NCBI RefSeq assembly: GCF_026151205.1
Contig: NC_087076.1
Location: forward strand, 18,401,419 to 18,465,418
DNA: 64,000 bases
From: Bolinopsis microptera
Lineage: Eukaryota > Ctenophora > Tentaculata > Lobata > Bolinopsidae
Reading direction: 5' to 3'
Position 1 is the stretch's first letter, and every line of letters begins with the position of its first letter. This document shows positions 56,101 through 64,000 of the stretch, one piece after another. Below the pieces are notes generated by a model. It was given only the letters and a program-made list of their open reading frames with translations. It made no database searches and was not told where the DNA came from. Position numbers and translations under genes: made by a program.

Positions 56101-56887
56101 ATTCTGTGACATGTGGACAAGATAAGGATTAAGGATAGAACTTATAAAATAGGGTGTTGAGCCTCTAGTAGCTAGTTAGACTAGAAATATAATCTCTCTG
56201 TCGGATTCTGATTTACGGTTGCAACTGCGTCATGCACTGCATTGAAAGGTAAAGCATTATATAGCTGAGTTGATGAAATTTGAAGAATGGATTTGTGTAT
56301 CTTTAACACTTCCTGTGGTTAACTCAGGGTCTGAAGAAATCGCCAAATAATATTCCACTATGTAATTAGTTTATATTTTAAAGACCGTGTCCTCTAAGGA
56401 GCACAACTATTTTCTAGTGAAAATCTCCTGATCCAACTCTCTGAAAACCAACTCTCTGGGGTATAACTATAAATATGGCTCTCGCGATATAAGGTGTTCA
56501 AAATCATAGTTCCGCTTTACTTACAAATAACCTGTACGAACAATTCATTCAACACGTTGAGGATGTTTAAAGCTCAAATTAATGGAGTAAACCATCAAAT
56601 TGTATACCAGCATGTAACGGAACTGATGATACCTTCTCTATACATCCCCAATTTGTTAATTTATATGTAACACACAAATACTTTACTATACCACATGGTT
56701 TGATTGTACTGTAAATAGAATAAATAGTTATATTATTTATTATTTATAAATTTCAGACGAACCAGCAAGGAGCAGAGGAGCCGCAAGCACTAGCTATATT
56801 CACCGCTCGTAAACACAACATCCACACAGCCTCACACGAGGCCCTCATGAAGTGCATCATCTTCCAGCTCGACTGTGCTCTTCACTT
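53108..56887 (+). CDS. PTPN9: PTPN9/MEG2-like tyrosine phosphatase, first four exons (CRAL-TRIO portion)
   Basis: Exons 53108-53146 (MESRLELDSNEHQ), 54705-54848, 55804-55893 and 56757-56887 have GT-AG borders. The first three join in phase 0; the fourth ends after two bases of a codon. Residues 14-61 contain DMKCAVKFLSARKFDVTRAI, residues 62-91 contain GPLKDELDSGKFTII, and residues 92-135 contain ALAIFTARKHNIHTASHEAL and FQLDCALH. These align in order with the N-terminal Sec14/CRAL-TRIO region of PTPN9, which binds phospholipids on secretory vesicles; the C-terminal phosphatase regulates vesicle fusion and signalling. The lipid pocket and phosphatase exons must lie beyond 64000. No further exon is visible here, so intron 4 exceeds 7.1 kb. 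Another CRAL-TRIO protein is possible, but the CRAL-TRIO N-lobe pattern with SGKFTI is PTPN9-like. Confidence 0.85.
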
Positions 56888-59800
56888 GTAAGATACTTCT
56901 TACGCTTTTTAACTGATTCAGTACTTAACTTTTTTAAATGATTTGATATTGACTTAGTTTAATTTGATTGAATACTTGACAAATACACTAATAGTTTACT
57001 AATTTAATTACGACTTCCAGATAATCAGTTAATAAACATTTTCCCAGTGTTCTAGATACACTTAAAAATGTCTACAGAGAAATGTTAAATAAAGTCACTG
57101 GCACAACTCATTCTCACCGTTTTTAACCTTTAAACTTTCACGTGAATTGTCTCATGCATACTGCACATCTAATCCAGTTACAACGCTGTTTTAAAAAGCA
57201 TATCGTCATGATCTCCACACACTCATTGTGCTGCTCTCAACATGTCAACATGGAAGGAAGGACCTCTAACTCACTAGTACACAGCTGCTGCCACATCCTT
57301 AGCTAACCGCCTCCCCGTCCTTAGATCAGTTCAAAGCCTCTAGAAAACTTGTTAAAACTTTTACTTTCCGTTTTTAGCGTTAAAAACCCGAAAGTTGGGT
57401 GTAGCGAGACAGTGTAGAAGAGCTATAACACGTGGTGCCCATATAAGGAGTTATATTACCATGGTTACATGAGGCGTGGCCTTGTTTAACCTCTCTCTCT
57501 TCAGTCAGTTTGTACAGTTTCTACGTCTCTTAGTGCACAGGCATGGCTTCCTTGCAACTATAGGTACCACGTCCAGGATATTTCCAACATATTTCCAATA
57601 CAGTAGACAGGATACAAAGTTCATGATATTTCTGTTATACTTCTTATGTGGTAGAAATTCTCAAGGGCTTGCTGCACTACAGATATCTTATATCCCGAAA
57701 TTCGCTGACATGTTAAATCCAATCACTCCTCTCAATCACTGACGAGATTAGGTATTGTCTTCCGGTGTTATTTGGCGCCAATGTGGCACACAGGAGCCTA
57801 AACACAGTCTCCTGTCAATTGAGTAGTTACTGCTCAGCCTAAAACACGCACAGTTACACGTACCTTGGAAGCAGCCCTACCCTGTACTGTGGCCACACCA
57901 GCCGACTCCTCCAATCAGGATACCTGATCAGCATCACGTGATGTCACGTGACATGACACTGATAAAGTAGCTACACGACTGTAACAAGTGCACTGCTGCT
58001 GGGTTTCCCTGCACATTCCGACCTTGTGACGTCACAATTCACACACGGCCGAGCTGTAGGATCGGACAGGAGAAAATTACACATATTATGTGTAATAATC
58101 CTGTTGCTTGTGGTTTGGTGATCGCACGATACTTACTATTTGCCGTGATATTGTGCTAACTGTGTGTTCTGCCCGGTTTTTTGTTATGCGAGGCGGGGCT
58201 ACAAAATGTGTAATATTGAGCAGTAATATTGAGCAGTAATATTTAGTAATAATATTTAGTAATAATATTTAGTAATAATATTCAGGATACACACTGCTAG
58301 TTTCCTACACGGTATTACCTAGCTAATTACCAGTCTACTTCACCCCAATTAGCGCCCCAGTCCAACCCAAGTGTGCTGTCAACTTATAATTGGCTGCCAC
58401 ACCGCGATTACATCGTTATTTCGACGTGTCACCGGTGATGACCTTATATAGTTATATGTAACAAATTATTGCAAACATGCACTCAGCAGCGACCATGTCA
58501 GTCATAGACCGTCAGTTTATCACTTAACTCATTTTCTCAAATAGCCTTTCTCTCCTCACTGTGTATTTCAGGGCTGTTTGTGAGTGTTTCTCCTCCACTT
58601 CATCTTTTCTCACAAACATGCTTGTCATACCAATGATTACTGCGTGAGGTAATGCTATGTAATCCTCACTGTAACGTGACCCTGGCCGTCCCACGGAGCT
58701 TGTTCAGAGTGTAGGATTACAAATGAATTATTACTGAGTGTTTGCCAGAGAGCCACCCTGCCCTGGCATGGTGACGCTATCATACCAGTCACGTGATAAG
58801 GAGATACGTCATACACGTAGTGAGGTAGCTGGTAACCCCGTCATCTTATAACTAACTCTCTTCTCTCGCACTTCTCTCAGTGGCCTGATCTCCAGGTAGC
58901 GACACGTTGTTGTTTTAGCTGCCTTATCTTATATCTAGGCTCTATGTTATTTGTTTTTATTGTTTAATCTCTGCTTATTAAGATGGTCCCACACTTTTAC
59001 AGTTTTAGTTCCAGTTCTTGTTCAGTTAGTGTTTATTGTGCTCTCTCTCTCTCTCTCTGTGGTTCTCTCCGGAAGTCTAACTTCAGCTTGGGTTCATCAG
59101 TTTGTGAAGTGACTTCTGCTTCTTATCTAAAACCCTGCTACCTATCATTGTTTAGAGCTTCCCGTGGTTTTAGTCTTATCCTGCTTACTCGTACCCGGAG
59201 TTTTGATGCGTCCTGTAATGAATTTATAGTTCTATAGGTTAATAATTTCGAGGTGGTTTTTCTAGAACCCCTTGGTCAATTTTCTAACCAGTTTTTACAA
59301 CTCACAGTTAATTTTCTAACGAGTTTTTACAAGCCGTAGGTAATTTTCTAGCTATAATAAAGCGGGGTGTGTTCGGAGAGATGTTGAAGGGTATGACCTC
59401 ACTATCTCTCTACACATAGTCTCCTGCTGCCTTCCAGCTACCCTCTCTCGGATCTCAGAGTGAGAGAGAGGACCATGTCCGGTCATGCCCAAGAAAATTC
59501 CCCAACATTTGTCTATCTTAAGGATGAAGGTTGTTGTAATCGATTAATACCGGATATTGTCTTGTCAACGATTGTTCCGGTAGCCTGAAAAAGCTCCACT
59601 CACTGCTTGTAGTTGTAGTAGACGCGGGTTTTAAACTCGTACAGTATGGTTAATTAAATGGCTTATAATTTGCTGTTGGTGTGGTGGTGTTGACTTTACA
59701 ACTTGTCTGGCTTCTCTTTTTCATCACCTCATTTTCGTCAAAATGGGAGGTCTATGTGTGCTCGTAATGTGTCCTGAGTGAGAGAGAGAGCTTATTAAGT

Positions 59801-60044
59801 CACTCTCTCTCTCTCTCCCTGCTCTTGATTCTAGTTATTCACACACCGCTTGTGTCGCTACACAGTTCTCAGTTCTCTCAGTTTTTTTCCCTTCATAACT
59901 CTCTCCATTTTCGGTTTTGAAGCCCCATCCTCATGCGCCTAAGCTAGGCTAGATGCTATCCTGTCTAAATATACCACGTGTGCTGCCACAACGTTCTCTT
60001 TGTTAACTTATCTTCTTTGGTCTGATGTTGAAGGTTCGTAACAC
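56888..60044 (+). other. Start of the large fourth intron of the PTPN9-like gene
   Basis: No exon or conserved frame found. Short features: a (CT)n run near 59041-59058, AATATT(T/G)AGTAATA repeats at 58211-58285, and a TTTTCTA.C.AGTTTTTACAA phrase repeated near 59280-59345. Confidence 0.5.
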
Positions 60045-60603
60045 TAACCAGTAGCCTAGTAACCAGTAGCCTAGTAACCAGTAGCCTAGTAACCAGTAGC
60101 CTAGTAACCAGTAGCCTAGTAACCAGTAGCCTAGTAACCAGTAGCCTAGTTACCAGTAGCCTAGTAACCAGTAGCCTAGTAACCAGTAGCCTAGTAACCA
60201 GTAGCCTAGTAACCAGTGCAGTAGCCTAGTAACCAGTAGCCTAGTAACCAGTAGCCTAGTAACCAGTAGCCTAGTAACCAGTAGCCTAGTAACCAGTAGC
60301 CTAGTAACCAGTAGCCTAGTAACCAGTAGCCTAGTAACCAGTACTAGTAACCAGTAGCCTAGTAACCAGTACTAGTAACCAGTACTAGTAACCAGTACTA
60401 GTAACCAGTACTAGTAACCAGTACTAGTAACCAGTACTAGTAACCAGTACTAGTAACCAGTACTAGTAACCAGTACTAGTAACCAGTACTAGTAACCAGT
60501 ACTAGTAACCAGTACTAGTAACCAGTACTAGTAACCAGTACTAGTAACCAGTACTAGTAACCAGTACTAGTAACCAGTACTAGTAATTTAGTAACCAGTA
60601 GCC
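60045..60603. repeat. Minisatellite switching from 15-bp to 13-bp units
   Basis: About 20 units of AGTAACCAGTAGCCT (15 bp) are followed from about 60340 by about 19 units of AGTAACCAGTACT (13 bp). The short unit is the long one minus GC. Each half is internally homogeneous. Confidence 0.95.
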
Positions 60604-61536
60604 ATGTCATATCGTCACACTCAGTTAAAATGTCATGCTGCACTGGTAATCTCAAGGTAATCGATTAGCAAAGCCTGAAAAAGGTCCCAGTAGCTTCACG
60701 AGAGATCTTTAAAAAAGGAAAGTGACGATATAACAGTATGTTCACACTGGATATCTGGCCCAGGTCATGCAACTCATCACCACTTCATACATCTCATCAC
60801 CTCACAACTAACCACCCACCAAATGCCCTACCATGACCATCACCCATCTCAGTTGTGCTGTAGGAGTTGTGCCTCTAGTGTAAATGGGGGGGGTCCAACT
60901 ACAAAAAATACGAACGCACCCCTAAAATTTCAAATTCGTATTCGTATTTTTTCGTATTTTTTCGTATTTTTTACAAATCGTCATTTTGATAAATAGAAGA
61001 TCACACATCTTCGTAATTAATCAGATCTAAGCTCAACTTAGCAGTGAAGAAACATTAAAATAATATGTAAACCATCATGTATCATACATAAAACCTGGGG
61101 GTGCAACAACAAAAACGATGAACCCACACAAAATTATGAAATTCGCTCCCTTTTTATCGTTTTTTTATTAAAATTTGGGATATATTGTGATCCATTTTAT
61201 GTTTTATTGGAAATTGGTCCATTCAATTGGACATATACATTCCATTAGTATGTTTTATGTGTTTTTCCACTGCAGGGGCTAGTATGCTCACTACTAGTTA
61301 GAGTTATCATGTACTCCCAGACCCGAGTGCTTTCGTCTCTTGTGAAATCGATTGTTTCTGCTCATTGATTTTATCCCTGTTACTTGTTATTACTTATTAT
61401 GTATTAGTACAACACTAGGTACCGGGTTATATTTTGTGGTCCGGTCTTTAAACATACCATAATATCACTATAGTACACAGCACCTTAAATGTATAGTCAA
61501 GTACATTTGTATCGTGACACATGCTTATTATTGGCT
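60604..61536. other. Intronic stretch with a G-run/TCCAACTACA repeat and CGTATTTTTT array
   Basis: At 60885-60903 a G-run is followed by TCCAACTACA, as at 14735-14768. Then come several TTCGTATTTTTT units (60935-60970). There is no coding frame. Confidence 0.5.
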
Positions 61537-64000
61537 TGAGTCCTCCTCCTCAGTCCTCCTCCTCATCCTAAGTCTTCTTCCTCCTGAGTATTCCTCCTCC
61601 TCCTTCTTCTCCTCCTAAGTCTTCTTCCTCCTGAGTCCTCTGAGTTCTCCTCCTCCTCCTCAGTCCTCCTCCTCCTTCTCATCAGTCCTCTTTCTCCTCC
61701 TCTTAAGTATTCCTCCTCCTCCTCCTCATCCTCCTCCTCCCCAGTCCTCATCCTCCTCCTCCTTCTCCTCTTCCTTCTCCTCCTCATCAGTCCTCCTCCT
61801 CAGTCCTCTTTATAGTCGTCCTCGTTCTCGTCCTTAGTCCTCCTCCTCCTCCTCCTCCCCCTGAGTCCTTCTCCTGAGTCCTCCGTCTGAGTCCTCCTTC
61901 TCATCCTCCTCCACAGTCCTCTTCCTCCTCCTCAGTCCTCCCCCAGTTCTCCTCCTCCTCAGTCCTCCTCCTCCTCCTCAGTCCTCCTCCTCCTTCCTCA
62001 GTCCTCCTCCTCCTCCTCAGTCCTCCCCCAGTCCTCCTCCTACTCCTCAGTCATCCTCCTCCTCCTCAGTCCTCCTCCTCCTCCTCAGTCCTCCCCCGGA
62101 CCTCCTCCTCATCAGTCCTTCCCCAGTCCTCCTCATCCTCCTCATCCTCCTCCTTCTCCTTTTTATCAGTCGGCCTCCTCCTCGTCCTCGCTCTCGTCCT
62201 CAGTCCTCCTCAGTCCTTCTCCTCCTCAGTCATCCCCCCAGTTCTCCTCCCCCTCCTCAGTCCTCGTCCTCAGTTCTCCTCAGTTCTCCTCATAGTCGTC
62301 CTCCTCGTCCTCGTCTTCCTTCTCAGTCCTCCTCGTCTTTAGACCTCCTACTCATCAGTCCTTCCCCAGTCCTCCTCCTCCTCCTCCTTATCCTCCTCCT
62401 AAGTCTTCTTCCTCCTAAGTCTTCTTCCTCCTGAGTCCTCATCCTCCTCCTCCTTCTCCTCTTCCTTCTCCTCCTCATCAGTCTTCCTCCTCAGTCCTCT
62501 TCATAGTCGTCCTCGTTCTCGTCCTTAGTCCTCCTCCTCCTCCTCAGTCCTCCTCCTGAGTCCTCCTCCTCATTCTCCTCCACAGTCATCTTCTTCCTTT
62601 TCCGTCCTCCCCCAGTCCTCATCCTCATCAGTCCTCCCCCGGACCCCCAGTCCTCCTCATCAGTCCTCCCCCAGTCCTCCTCATCAGTCCTCCCCCAGTC
62701 CTCCTCCTCCTTCCCCAGTCCTCCTCCTCATCCTCCTCCTCAGTCTCCTCCTTCTCCTCCTCAGTCCTCCTCCTCCTCAGTCCTCCTCCTCTTCCTACTC
62801 CTCAGTCATCCTCCTCCTCCTCAGTCCTCCCCCAGACCTCCTCCTCATCAGTCCTTCCCCAGTCCTCCTCCTCCTTCTCCTCCTCCTTCTCCTTCTTATC
62901 AGTCGGCCTCCTCCTCGTCCTTGCTCTCGTCCTCAGTCCTCAGTTCTCCTTGTCCTTAGTTCTCATCCTTTTACTTATCCTCCTCCTCCTCAGTCCTCCC
63001 CCAGACCTCCTCCTCATCAGTCCTTCCCCAGTCCTCCTCCTCCTCCTCCTTATCCTCCTCCTAAGTCTTCTTCCTCCTAAGTCTTCTTCCTCCTGAGTCC
63101 TCATCCTCCTCCTCCTTCTCCTCTTCCTTCTCCTCCTCATCAGTATTTCTCCTCAGTCCTCTTCATAGTCGTCCTCGTTCTCGTCCTTAGTCCTCCTCCT
63201 CCTCAGTCCTCCTCCTGAGTCCTCCTCCTCATTCTCCTCCACAGTCATCTTCTTCCTTTTCCGTCCTCCCCCAGTCCTCATCCTCATCAGTCCTCCCCCA
63301 GTCCTCCTCATCAGTCATCCCCCAGTCCTCCTCATCAGTCCTCCCCCAGTCCTCCTCCTCCTTCCCCAGTCCTCCTCCTCAGTCCTCCTCCTCAGTCCTC
63401 CTCCTGAGTCCTCCTCCTCATCCTCCTCCTCAGTCTCCTCCTTCTCCTCCTCAGTCCTCCTCCTCCTCCTCCTCTTCCTACTCCTCAGTCATCCTCCTCC
63501 TCCTCAGTCCTCCACCAGACCTCCTCCTCATCAGTCCTTCCCCAGTCCTCCTCCTCCTTCTCCTCCTCCTTCTCCTTCTTATCAGTCGGCCTCCTCCTCG
63601 TCCTTGCTCTCGTCCTCAGTCCTCAGTTCTCCTTGTCCTTAGTTCTCATCCTTTTACTTATCCTCTTCCTCCTCAGTCGTCCTCAGTCCTTCTCCTCCTC
63701 AGTCATCCCCCAGTTCTCCTCCCCCTCCTCAGTCCTCGTCCTCAGTCCTCCTCATAGTCGTCCTCGTCGTCCTCGTCTTCCTTCTCAGTCCTCCTCGTCC
63801 TCAGTCCTCCTCGTCTTTAGACCTCCTACTCATCAGTCCTTCCCCAGTCCTCCTCCTCCTTCTCCTTCTTATCAGTTGTCCTCCTCCTCGTCCTCGCTTT
63901 CGTCCTCAGTCATCAGTCCTCCTCGTCCTTAGTCATCATCCTTTTACTCCTCCTCCTCCTCAGTCCTCCTCAGTCCTTCTCCTCCACAGTCATCCCCCCA
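61537..64000. repeat. TCC-rich polypyrimidine satellite
   Basis: About 2.5 kb of (TCC)n and CAGTCCTCC-type units on the plus strand, running off the right edge. It shows longer-range duplication: the block at about 62345-62640 recurs at about 63000-63300. The strand asymmetry (almost no G on the plus strand) is strong. Open frames of Arg/Glu on the minus strand are artefacts. Confidence 0.95.

Noticed and set aside
57476-57742. 88-codon plus-strand frame in PTPN9-like intron 4
   Set aside because: No resemblance to the next PTPN9 exon and no suitable splice phase; treated as chance.
61563-63932. Arg/Glu-rich and Ser/Pro-rich frames
   Set aside because: Translation of TCC-rich low-complexity DNA.

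Overview
This is a gene-poor, repeat-rich stretch of AT-rich eukaryotic DNA. It has spliced genes with GT-AG introns, several families of LINE-type retrotransposons, terminal-inverted-repeat (TIR) elements and long minisatellites. COX17 and a PTPN9/MEG2-like gene point to an animal. The mix of LINEs (an SGNH-esterase ORF1, a PHD-finger element with a restriction-like endonuclease) suggests an invertebrate, perhaps a cnidarian or sponge, but the window does not settle the taxon.

Left part (1-9.8 kb). Three genes lie on the minus strand. The first is an unrecognised, acidic, Ser/Glu-rich protein with a basic N-terminus that runs off the left edge (897..1). The second is a 55-residue COX17 copper chaperone (1853..1686). 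The third is a two-exon gene for a BASP1/MARCKS-like protein: exon 1 encodes an N-myristoylation signal and exon 2 a Pro-Ala-Glu repeat tail (5206..4037). Dead LINE fragments and microsatellites follow.

Middle (9.8-22 kb). I find no convincing host gene. There is a fragment of a TIR element, a 1.6 kb 16-bp minisatellite, a tRNA-derived SINE-like unit, a small MITE-like element and a cluster of three perfect hairpins.

Retroelement block (22-38 kb). A nearly complete CR1-like LINE lies on the minus strand. Its ORF1 protein fuses an AlkB-type 2-oxoglutarate/Fe(II) oxygenase to an SGNH esterase, followed by an endonuclease-RT ORF2. It abuts a decayed PHD-finger/RT/restriction-like-endonuclease LINE. 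That LINE is split by a nested insertion: a poly-A retroposon, then a jockey-like LINE, then a 1.9 kb TIR element with 29-bp TIRs and a TATA target duplication.

Gene-family block (38-52.4 kb). Three plus-strand, intronless paralogues of a family I do not recognise lie in tandem. The third is complete (946 aa). It has an acidic N-terminus, a helical domain, a WD/beta-propeller-like middle, a coiled coil and a C-terminal cold-shock domain. The first has two frameshifts and no cold-shock domain. The second is truncated at both ends. TIR elements with distinctive internal motif arrays fill the gaps. This family and the AlkB-bearing LINE are the best candidates for undescribed biology here.

Right part (53-64 kb). 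Four exons of a PTPN9-like gene (N-terminal CRAL-TRIO portion) lie on the plus strand. The rest of the window appears to be its large fourth intron, carrying a 15/13-bp minisatellite and about 2.5 kb of TCC-rich DNA.
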